A DNA stretch of 64,000 nt from Monilinia fructicola. Taxonomy: Eukaryota > Ascomycota > Leotiomycetes > Helotiales > Sclerotiniaceae. The stretch lies in contig VICG01000011.1 of the NCBI GenBank assembly GCA_008692225.1, positions 1,364,001-1,428,000 on the forward strand, read 5' to 3'. The notes beneath the pieces were generated by a model. It ran no database searches. It had not been told where the DNA came from and worked only from the letters and a program-made list of their open reading frames with translations. Below are positions 24,503-33,915 of the stretch, piece after piece. The position numbers were made by a program, and so were the translations under genes. Position 1 is the stretch's first letter; every line of letters begins with the position of its first letter.

Positions 24503-25650
24503 AAGAGTCTTTCTTGGCAATCGAAATCAATGAATACCAGAGGAAAGAAAAGCGATAAGTGAACAAGCAAGGGACTCGTCAGTTTTTATTCGTGTCGGAA
24601 AGAGGAATGTCTTTGCTTCTTGAATGTTTCTTAGGGAAGATTTGGGGATGGTTATGGATGGATAGGGGATGGATGGATGCATTGCGGGAGTCTAACTTGG
24701 GCGCATATATTTGTTCTTCGTCGTATTGCTCGGATGGGGATGGGAACGGGATTGTAAGTTGAAGACTCGGTGGAGGTACGGTCTCTCTAGGGATGAGTTA
24801 ATAGAAAGTAAAGATAGGCAAGACAGTATCAGTTGAGAATTCGAATTGTTTTTTATATATAGAGAGAGTTATGTATATGCACGCGCACTCAGTGAGGGTG
24901 TGATTTGTGTTCTGTAGTTTCGTTGAGGCCCGTTTGTGGTTATATAGAGATGAGGATATGAAGAAGGCAGATAACGATATCCAGTGATGATGTTGTTATG
25001 AACGTCCTATCATATCGTATCACATAATGCAGCACAGGTATATATGAATATTAACAACCAAAAGGTCCACGGGTATCTCATCCCCTCGTCTCCTTTCTCT
25101 CATTCCGTTGCATCATCATTCTTTTCCTCTCTAGATATCTACCACCTTCATCTTCATCATCATCTTCTTCTTCTTCTTCTTCTTCTCTTTTCCTATTCTT
25201 ACCTCAACTTCCACAATCCCTGTATCATCTGTATGTCTTTAGAGGCTTCCGAGGCTTCCGAGTTATATCTTGCTCAGTTTTTGAGTTGAACTATCAGCTC
25301 CGAGTAAGTGCAAGTGTTCCTGTGTTCGGTCGTTGGTCCCGGTGAGCCTCTTCTATCGTGATATTTGGACTTGTGTTCGTGAGATAATTAATCCGTGCCG
25401 TTCCGGAGCTATCACTGCAAAGCGGGGATGACAAGACAACCTTGGAGAGCATTGCATATTCGGGTTCCGCGGTCAAGAACTCTCCAGAATATCATTGGAT
25501 GGGCCCATATGGGATTGTATAAATCATCATAGTGGGGAGATATGGCATTTACGTCACGGCCTCTGTGGCGACAAAGTGAGGGGAAATGGGCAAGTATTGT
25601 GGAGTGAGAAAGGTAGGCGGATTTCTATTTAACTCCCTCTCGTGTCCACG
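24503..25650. other. intergenic region, no gene seen
   Basis: CK2 subunit 3' flank followed by AKR upstream DNA. It includes GGATG-rich repeats near 24640-24675, (CTT)n near 25163-25187 and (GAGGCTTCC)2 near 25243-25260. Nothing protein-like was recognised. Confidence 0.55.
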
Positions 25651-26794
25651 ATGCTCTCTCAAATGTTGCGTTCATCATTCCGAGCATCTTCACGATTATC
25701 ACAGCTTTCTTCACAACTTCAAAGACGCAATATGGCTTCGGTTACACATCATAAGCTCAATACTGGAGCTACCATTCCTGCCGTTGGGTTTGGTACTTGG
25801 CAAGATAAGGATTCTCAAGAGGAGGCGGTTGCTGAGGCATTGAAGGCGGGGTATAGACATATTGATACAGTGCGTGTTGTCATCGCAGAGGTCTACTCTT
25901 TCTTCACACAAAAGTATGCTAACCCAAGACTCTCAAGGCTAGAGTATACGGCACTGAACCAGCTTGCGGAGCTGCCATCAAAGCTTCTGGCATTCCTCGA
26001 TCCGAACTCTTCATTACCACGAAATTATGGAACAACAAGCATAAACCAGAAGATGTTGAGCCAGCTCTCGATGCTTCACTTAAAGATTTGGGATTGGACT
26101 ATGTGGATCTGTACTTGATGCATTGGCCATCTGCATTCAAGCCGGGCGATGAGTTGCTGCCAAAGGTAGATGGGAAGGTGCAGACTGCAGATATCTCGTA
26201 CGTTGATACATATAAGGCTATGGAGAAGCTGATTGCGACGGGAAAGACCAAGGCCATTGGTATTTCCAATTTCTCCAGAGCTGAATTGGAGCATTTGTTG
26301 AAGGAGACTTCTATCGTTCCAGCCGCTCATCAATTGGAACTTCATCCATGGTTGCAACAAACCGAATTCTGCGAGTTCAACAAGAGCAAGGGGATTCACA
26401 TTACTCAATACTCTCCATTTGGGAACCAAAACGAGATTTACGACAGTGGAAAGAATATCAGCAAATTGATGGTAAGATCAATCAAAACCTCGGGTTGTCA
26501 CGAGCTTCATTAACACATGTGTAGGATGATCCAACAATTGTTGAAGTCGGCAAGAAGTACAACAAGAATGGAGCACAAGTCGCATTAGCTTGGGGTATTG
26601 CACACGGCCACTCGGTCATCCCTAAATCAAAGACACCTTCACGTATCAAGGCCAACTTGGAGGGAGACTTCAAACTGGAAGCCGAAGACTTGAAGAAATT
26701 GGATGCTTTGGATAGAAAATTGAGATTCAACGATGCTAGTGCAACATTCAGATATAACTTCTATTCTGACCTTGATGGCAAGAAGAAGAATTAA
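25651..26794 (+). CDS. aldo-keto reductase with possible mitochondrial leader
   Basis: Three exons: 25651-25869, 25938-26471, 26525-26794, giving 340 aa. The introns (68 and 53 nt) restore HIDT-ARVYGTEPACG and ISKLM-DDPTIVEVG. The catalytic tetrad of the AKR family is complete: D72 (GYRHIDT), Y77 (VYGTE), K102 (ITTKLWNN), H135 (LMHWP); the NADPH-binding end has HSVIPKSKTPSRIKANL. AKR1-type enzymes reduce aldehydes, sugars or glycerol-type substrates with NADPH; the real substrate is unknown. The first ~28 residues (MLSQMLRSSFRASSRLSQLS...RRN) are Ser/Arg-rich and look like a mitochondrial presequence, with an inner Met (MASVTHHKLNTG) at residue 28 that could give a cytosolic form. Confidence 0.93.
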
Positions 26795-27672
26795 AGGTGG
26801 AGAGATATCAAATGAAATCTAATTATATCACTTTTTCCATCAACGGCTCAGGTATCTTGCATGCTGTCCTATCTTGATACTCCTGGTTAAATCCGGAAAA
26901 CTCAATGTGCCAGTTTCAACGCCCGTGTCTCACATCATACCCGACTTCAAGCAAATCTCGAAAAGATGCTCTCCGGTCGCCGAACCACACTCCATAAAGA
27001 TACACATTACCATCCCACAAAGTTATGATTTGGTCCCAAGCCCCAAGCAAAGTAAACACACCACATCACACGTCGTACCGAGCCGCCAATTCCCCCGCCC
27101 GATCAAAATCCCACCATGTACCCATCCACCTGCATAAAGTTGAAACCTTCCCCCCCCCTCCCCCCTTTCCCCCCCCAATTCCCTTTTCGCCAAAAGCAAT
27201 AACGGGATTAGTTAGCGTGCCACAACCGCCGCCGCAACAAACGAGACCTCTTCATTTCCGCCGTGGGGTGGTACGCTCCTGCGCGCACACACTCTGTGCC
27301 AGACGGGCTGCACGCCCCGGGAACTAAACACGAGCTGTGACTCGTGAGCTGTGTAGAAGTTTCACATTGCCCTGTGTTTGTGACGGGTGAGTTCCGAATG
27401 TGGAGATTGGGGTGGCTTGATGGGGGAGGGTTCTTGGGTTGTTATGTTCTTCTCCTTTTCCCTTTCCCTTTCCTTTTCTTTCTCTTCTTCCTTTTCTCCT
27501 TTTTTTCTTTGGACGTATTTCTTTCATCTTATTTCTTCCCTCCGTAGCGTGTGAAAGGTTGTGGTGGATCTCCTGCTTCCTTCTTCTTTCCCTTCTTATT
27601 CGTATCTGGGACGTGTGGACATCTTCGCGTCTTGCAGCGAGACCTCGTCGCCTTGGTGAAGTCGTTGCAAAT
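26795..27672. other. intergenic region with C-rich and pyrimidine tracts
   Basis: Bases 27151-27178 are a near-pure C tract and 27430-27545 a CT-rich strand, likely the promoter/leader of the next gene. GC content rises clearly from about 27200 rightwards. Confidence 0.6.
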
Positions 27673-28480
27673 ATGTACACCCAGCTTTTAACGCTGGCGG
27701 GTCTTTGCGCCGCGGTGCTCGCGCAGCCGGGTCCGCAAGTCGCGAAGCGACAGGATGCTGATGTGTAAGTGCTCTCTCTCATCCCTTCCTGGACTCCCCC
27801 ACGCATCCCTCGCCTCCTCGCGCATCCGCCCAACCTAACACGCGCGCAGTTCGGCCATCGCGGCATCCCTCTCCTCGCTCTCCTCAGCCCTCGCCATCAA
27901 CCCCTCCATCGCCGCCGAACTAGCCGGCATCCCCTCATCCGTGCAAGCCCTGCAATCCAACGCCGCCGGCATCTCGCAGCTCGCGTCCGAATTCCTCCAC
28001 AGCGGCCCCCCCGCCTGGTACTCGTCCCTGTCCCCCGATGCCAAATCGTACGTTTTGGAGGATGGCGCCGCGCGAGCCAGCTTGCTCGATGGCGTTTATA
28101 GTCTCGAGTCTCTGCTGAGTGCTGCGACGGCGACGGCGACGGCGACGGCGACTGCAGCTGCGATCGCGACGACCACTGCGGCACCCGTGACGACGGGCAT
28201 CATCAATGGGACGACGGCGACGCTGGTTCCTGTTGGGACGGGCGCGTTGACGTTGGCGAGTAGTACTTTGGGGGCAGGGGGGAATAGCACGGTGACGACG
28301 AGGAAGTTGTCGAGCACGTCGGAGGCTAAGAGTACTGGGGAGGCCACGACGAAGACGGCGGCGGGGAAGACGTCGGAGCCGAGCCCGATTACGAGTTCTA
28401 GCAAGGCCGGGGCGGCGCAGGTTACGGGGGCGGTGGGGTTGGGGTTGGTGGGGTTGGTGGGGTTGGTTTGGGCTCTGTAG
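27673..28480 (+). CDS. secreted GPI-anchor-type cell-surface protein, unknown function
   Basis: Two exons: 27673-27764 and 27850-28480, giving 240 aa. The N-terminus MYTQLLTLAGLCAAVLAQ is a signal peptide, followed by a possible Kex2 site KR at residues 25-26. The body has SSLSSALAINPSIAAELAG and PPAWYSSLSPDAKSYV, a pattern seen in fungal secreted proteins. Then comes an Ala-Thr repeat encoded by (GCGACG)n near 28123-28150 and a Ser/Thr-rich stalk likely to carry O-glycans. The last ~18 residues (TGAVGLGLVGLVGLVWAL) are hydrophobic after a small-residue stretch (SSSKAGAA), fitting GPI attachment. Codons here are far more GC-rich than in neighbouring genes. Wall location is inferred. Confidence 0.8.
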
Positions 28481-28864
28481 GGGGCTTGAGTTGGGGTTGG
28501 CTTGGGATGGTATGGCATGGCATGTTTGGAAGGATATGGTTTTCGGGGCTTGATGTTGGGCTGTGCGTGTGAGGTGAGGTGGGCGATTGTTGATTAGTAA
28601 TATGGCTTTGGGATGTAATTTGGGTTTCGTGACTGCGTAGAGTCTGTCATTTTTAATATATCCTCCTTTTATCTTCTTCCGAACCACCGAACGAAGATCC
28701 GTCACGAACCCTCATGTTTGAGAGTTTGCTCGGCTTGATACATAGAAGACGCATAGGAGTGTGAGCACGGCGACTTTGAGCGTTGCCATGACCGGCGCTC
28801 AGGAATCTCACATTTCACAAGGGCCATGTACCCGAGTAGTTGCACAGATCATCAGGTTTTTGTT
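28481..28864. other. convergent 3' flanks of the GPI-type gene and TRM11
   Basis: 384 nt between two stop codons. (GGTTG)n-like sequence continues from the gene end; nothing else is visible. Confidence 0.5.
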
Positions 28865-30367
28865 TTATTTGGGTGACTCCCTAACGGCCGATTTGAAACC
28901 CTGGAAATATCCTTTCCGGAACGGATTCAGCTCATCCGCAGTAACGCCCGTTCCATTGGTGGCCCTCTCACGAATTTGCGCAGGATCTACCTTCGCGTCG
29001 GGGATTCTCTTGTAGGTGATGAGTCTTCTTGACCCTGGGGTAGTCAGTAGCTGAATATTTGCTCTCACGAGAAGTCCTTACATTTATTAAAAGCTTGCGT
29101 GCATACACTTGTGATTTCCAGGCACGGATGTGTTGGGATCTTGATCTCTTGGTCTTCGTCGTTTGCGGTTGGCATCCAGAAAGAGAGACGTCCGTCATCT
29201 ACCAAGGAGAGGGCTGCAAAGTCTAGGATGTCGTCTAGCATGGCCAAGAACGAATATGGCTTTTTGGGTGGAATGTATGCATCTTGTCTGGAGTTCTGTT
29301 AGCGCGTTCACATCTCAGCGAACTCGTCATGGGGAATTCGTACAGATGATGGGGCTGTGTTTCCCCTTCCAACATAACTGGTACTTTGGGTTTGGTAGGG
29401 TCTCTATTACCAAGCACCTTTAGGCCCTCTCGAACACCATAAGGCGGGTCGCATAATATGCCATCAAATAGTCGTGTGCATCTCAATGGAGTATTTGTGA
29501 GATCCGCCACGAAACTATCACCAAATTGATTCGTAAGACCATATTGCACAAAATTGGAATGTAAATTCCTCTTTTCCTTTCCTCGAATACTTCTTCCATC
29601 AATATCGCTACCGAACGCAAGAGCTCCGAAATGTGCACACGCAATTGGGAAACTGCCGGTCCCAACAAATGGATCGTAGAATAATTTTGCTGGTGCCGCT
29701 AGGGTGATGTTTGCAGTGACCAAGGCAAGTTCAGAGTCCATGGAGGTGGTACTGATATATTTCCGTTTCTTGAGGTCATACTTTCCCACAATGTCTCTCT
29801 CGCTAGCTCCGAGAAATCGGCCAAAGATGACTCGTGACGGTGCTTTGATACCATGAGCGGCAGCATCGAGCTGCCATTCTTCCAAGATACAAAATTCCTC
29901 ATCTGCTCCTTTCATCCTGATCGGCCCCTCAAATTCCAAATATCGAAACTCATTGATGAGTGCTCGTTGCTCAGTGGTAGATCTAGTATTTTGAAAACAG
30001 TCCACGGTAAATTTGAAAGAGCATTTCTTGTAAAGAGGCCATAATTCTTGAGAATTGGCCTTTATATCCCCATGGAGTTTTTCATACGTGGAACCCGTTC
30101 CCCAAATTTCGTAAATGGCTTTGGAGAGGATGCTCCTCTTAACCAGTCGTGCAGCTGCTTCTGCAGACGGAACGTCTACAAAACAAAATGGTGACTATCA
30201 ACCACTTAGAATTGACGACGGCAATGATGATTTGTATATTAGACTCCACTCACATTTGAAACATAGTGCTCAACCTGTAATGGAATATTTTCAAGCTCTG
30301 CTAAGGCTTGGATCTCGGCGAGGCGAAACGTCTCGTGCGTTTGTGTGAATCTTATTAAACACTTCAT
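28865..30367 (-). CDS. TRM11: tRNA (guanine-10-N2) methyltransferase catalytic subunit
   Basis: Four exons: 30367-30254, 30194-29344, 29287-29082, 29034-28865; introns are 59, 56 and 47 nt and the product is 446 aa. It starts MKCLIRFTQTHETFRLAE as other fungal TRM11 proteins do. The methyltransferase core shows the SAM motif DPFVGTGS at 212-219 and the catalytic DPPY at 287-290 (GILCDPPYGVREG). The last exons restore SFLAMLDDILDFAALSL, GRLSFWMPTANDEDQEI and the tail SRRLITYKRIPDAKVD. With Trm112 it makes m2G10 in tRNAs. It diverges from RPP40 over 467 nt. Intron edges were set by frame and family match. Confidence 0.94.
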
Positions 30368-30834
30368 CCTGAGCCTGTGATGCTTGGTTTCCCTCCGTAT
30401 AGTCGAGCAAAATTCCTGCTTGTCTCGTTCCTGCAAACCACTACACTCGCATGGAAAGCCTTAGGGAAGCACGAGCAATACCAGGATCTTGGAGTCTACT
30501 GGATTTGAAGGATTGACGCTGTTAGCACACGGTCAAAAGTGTTTAGCTGAATTCTGTATAAAAATGTGGATATAAAGATATTGTTCACCACACGAATGCT
30601 CTACCCAAGCATAAAAAATGACTGTATGACTTTCAATATTCCGTCCGTGATATTTTTCGGCATGACTTCGACAAAAAATACCCTCCAAAATCCATTACAA
30701 GGGTCACACCATTAGCGTATTCTAGTCCATCCACCCACGCTAAGCCCAATAGAGCATTATCAAGAGAAATCCTCAAATTCCGTTCATTCATCCGTCCATT
30801 CATCTCCCTCCAAACACAATATACACACATCAAG
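30368..30834. promoter_or_regulatory. divergent promoter between TRM11 and RPP40
   Basis: 467 nt between two opposed start codons of tRNA-processing genes, so both promoters should lie here. No particular binding site was recognised. Confidence 0.55.
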
Positions 30835-32116
30835 ATGTTGAATTTCCCTAAAGATACCAAGCACGAGCAAAAAGGCTACGTGAGCCACGGTACCATGGGC
30901 CATCTGGACGCCAAACAGCCACCTATAAAAAGGAAACCATTTGTGAAGATCCTGGCACATAAATTTATCAACAAGGTTGAAATGATATTGCCCAAAGAAC
31001 TTTATGAGATTATGGAGAAGGGGATGAATGATATGACTGGGTTTTTTGCGGAGAGCAGGAATCCTGTTTATAGCCGGGTCGTACTTCCGTTGAGTGCGTT
31101 ACTGGAGGGAGAGTTTTTCACAGAATATATCAAGAGAGGTAGGCGGCACCCGTATGTGTTGGGAGTTTACGCTTTCTTACGGGATACCAGGGAATGTTTT
31201 GATGCTTTCGAAGGGAAGGATTGGGGTTGATAATGTGTTTTCGTTGAGTGAGGGTACGGGCTGAGACCATGAAGTAGAAACGCGTGAATATTCGCTGATA
31301 TTTTCATAGGGATATTAACATTACATTTAGACAAGGAGAGTTATGAACGATCAGGGTTAGTAGGAAAACCGGAGGGGATAAAGGGAAAACGGGAACATCG
31401 ACCTCGGTGGAGTAAGTATCGTTTTGGCTGACGAGATGAAGCTCGCTAACCAAATCACAGTTGTTGAGATAAATCTACGATTACCATCAATGTTACATGG
31501 CAAGAAAGGTTTCAAAAGAATTGAACATGCATTCAAGAATGTGTTAACTGCTCCAGTTACGTGGCTTTTCTGCGACCTGGGAGCTACAGGTAAGACTCTA
31601 TCTACACATCCAGCCGCAATGCTGACTCTTTCACCAGTACTACCATCTGATCCATTATCTCCACATCATCCACACAAGATAATATGCACCCCAAAAGTAT
31701 TGAGTGACATTCAAGTTAAGAGACCGGCGTTTAAGCCCGCTACAGAGAGCAATAGCAATCATGACGGAGACTTCCAAGACTTTGCTATCGAAATCCATGA
31801 GTGGCTTTCATTAATCTCATTGGAAAGTCCTCGAATCAACTCTACTGACAATGTCGACCGCTTTTTGTCTCGTTATGATCCACCAGAAAGTTCGGGTATA
31901 ACAGAGGAGTTGGTGAAAGTCACATGGACTGGTTTTATTTCCCCATCATGGGCACATAGCACCTTTATCCAAGCTTTACTTGCAGCGCCGAAAAATTCTT
32001 GGTTTTCGTATTATGTTGGAGGGTTTAGTGAAAGCTGGAATGGCGAGAGCAAGAGCTGTACGATACTGAAGCTGCCTGATGTCCCGAACGATTATGTTCT
32101 GTGGGAAGTAGAATAG
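30835..32116 (+). CDS. RPP40: RNase P/MRP p40-like subunit
   Basis: Four exons: 30835-31138, 31191-31253, 31310-31411, 31461-32116, giving 374 aa. The short middle exons encode GNVLMLSKGRIGVDNVFSLS and GILTLHLDKESYERSGLVGK; joining them gives a continuous protein, RPRW-IVEINLRLPSMLHGKKGF. The C-terminal half carries the pattern EWLSLISLESPRIN...VDRFLSRYDPP and KVTWTGFISPSWA, which I recognise from fungal RPP40 proteins. RPP40 is a protein subunit of nuclear RNase P and RNase MRP, which mature the tRNA 5' end and pre-rRNA. Its stop codon lies only 8 nt from that of the opposite ankyrin gene. The family call rests on pattern memory and should be checked by profile search. Confidence 0.8.
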
Positions 32117-32124
32117 ACATAGAA

Positions 32125-32799
32125 TCATTCCGTTCTTTGACGAACCTCTCGGCCTTCTCCCACTTCGCCAGAGATTGCCTCGGTAATAAGCTTTCTTAAT
32201 TCTTCTTGTCCAGCTGGTGTTTGAAAATCGTCACGAGCAGCCAGTTCATCAATACGTCTCTTGAACTCGGGATCAATGACCTCTCCTACATCTTCCTCTG
32301 GATTCATCGTACCAATATCGACAGACAGCCCTTCGGGTACAGGTGGTGGATGACCATTGGATGTCTTCGTCGTAGTGGCTGCTTCATTTAATATTGGTTG
32401 GCCTCCTTCGGCTTCAAGCTCCTTGATTCGAAGATAAACAGCAACCTCTGGAAAGTCCCCCTCTGCCTCAATCCTTTCCCTTGCATTATATCCATCTTCT
32501 GCGCTTCTAATTCTATAGTCTGCGTGTAATTCCTCCACCAGGAGCTTTGCACAATCCAAGGTTTCCGCCACAAATAATGCTGTATCGCCATCCTCATCCT
32601 TCAAATCGACATTTACATTGAATTCGGTAACCAGAGCTCGCAGAAGGTCCAAGTGATTGTAAGAAGCAGCCGCGTGCATTAAAGAGTATCCGTGTTCATC
32701 TTGAGCAGAAGCCAAGGAGGGGTTTGATCGAAGGAGGGGTAGAAGGTCTGGAGAATTATCGGCAGCGAGAAGGAAAGGATTAGGTTGAGCTGAAGCCAT
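32125..32799 (-). CDS. small ankyrin-repeat protein
   Basis: Single exon, 224 aa. Two clear ankyrin units are at residues ~34-64 (DEHGYSLMHAAASYNHLDLL) and ~68-92 (DEDGDTALFVAETLDCAKLL); a third, weaker one is at ~101-125 (EDGYNARERIEAEGDFPEV). The C-terminal third is acidic and charged with EVIDPEFKRRIDELA. No signal or membrane segment is seen. The layout resembles small nuclear/cytosolic ankyrin proteins such as yeast Yar1, the chaperone of ribosomal protein Rps3, but the match is too general to assign. It ends 8 nt from RPP40, so the two 3' UTRs almost certainly overlap. Confidence 0.88.
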   Translation of the reverse strand: MASAQPNPFLLAADNSPDLLPLLRSNPSLASAQDEHGYSLMHAAASYNHLDLLRALVTEFNVNVDLKDEDGDTALFVAETLDCAKLLVEELHADYRIRSAEDGYNARERIEAEGDFPEVAVYLRIKELEAEGGQPILNEAATTTKTSNGHPPPVPEGLSVDIGTMNPEEDVGEVIDPEFKRRIDELAARDDFQTPAGQEELRKLITEAISGEVGEGREVRQRTE

Positions 32800-33915
32800 G
32801 GTGTCGTACCTGGGAATTAGCTGCCCAGTGTCGTCGTATTGATATCTTTCTTCATATAGTGCAGAGAACCAAAGTATTCACTGTGCTGCTCTTCCAAATT
32901 TGTCTGTTTGTGTCTACCCGTGGACCTAGTAGGTACGAGGGAGGATTTTCTATTGTGAAAGCGGCCGCATCTTCCGATGTCCGATTTTCTTGACATGATG
33001 ATTATTTTGACTTTTTGAGATTTTGCTCCGTACGGCGTATACAGTAGCACCCGTGGACTGTATTGATTTTCTTTGCCCCACCATGCTGACCATGTAGTTA
33101 GTATGTACAGAGTACAAGTAGTAATACAGTAGTATGTACATGGTACGGAGTGCAGGGTTAGAACTACTTACAGTACCCGGACTGTACATACTGTATGAGT
33201 TCTACGACTACGACTACGACCTACGACCTACGGAGTACATCTATCAAACACACTGTACACACCCTTCCAAGCTTACCTAATATCTACTCATTAGCCACAT
33301 TTAGCAGTCTCTTTCAATGTTCTGCCTGCCCAGGTGCCCGGTGTCCTGCTAAAAGTAAATTCAAGTAACAAATACTTGTATTAATTAATTATTATCATCA
33401 AAACCCTCTCCAGCATGTGCTTTGCTTAGTAAAACTTACATATTTCACATATCACCTGACCTTAGCAAAACGCCTGGGCTTCTTGAGGTACTAGCTATTG
33501 TTGAGCTTTTATTGGGCTACCCGCCTACTTACTAGGCAAACGACCTTGGACTTTGTGTTTTTGCTCGAGATTTATTTAGAATATCTCAAACTTCCAAGAT
33601 TACTCACTCGCTCACTTCACCGTGTGACTCTTATGTAGAGGTTACAAACGCACACATTCAAGAGAAGGAAGGGCTCGAAGGATTCAGCAGTTGCTCTCTC
33701 CTCAAGTCTTTCGTCGAAAACATAAAAGGACAAAGAAAACGCACACAAGGTTCAAGATTGTGTCTGTCAGTCTATGTCTAACAATCCATTCAGCAGCAGC
33801 CCCAAGTTTCTTTCACTTATACACAAAAGCTTTTCATCTTCTCCAGTTACCTCATTACAGGTCTTATTTAGATCAAAAAAGGTCCACTTTGATAAATCTA
33901 CGGAGATATTCTATC
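32800..33915. other. intergenic region with GTACGGAGT-type repeats
   Basis: Holds many short GTAC/TACGGAGTA/ACAGTAGTA words at 33095-33260, including (CTACGA)n at 33200-33230. A reading frame in phase with TRL1 is open from about 33691 but has no ATG before 33916, so it is taken as leader. Confidence 0.6.

Noticed and set aside
27151..27178. C-rich tract as i-motif/G-quadruplex element
   Set aside because: Composition would allow it, but nothing in the sequence supports a role.
27324..27866. 180-codon Arg-rich minus-strand ORF
   Set aside because: It is antisense to CT-rich leader and the signal-peptide exon of the GPI-type gene; no family pattern.
27935..28705. 256-codon minus-strand ORF rich in Arg and Pro
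   Set aside because: Antisense of the GC-rich GPI-type gene; composition follows from the opposite strand.
33691..33915. N-terminal extension of TRL1
   Set aside because: The frame is open but has no ATG; family proteins start near MAGHGDVPYK.
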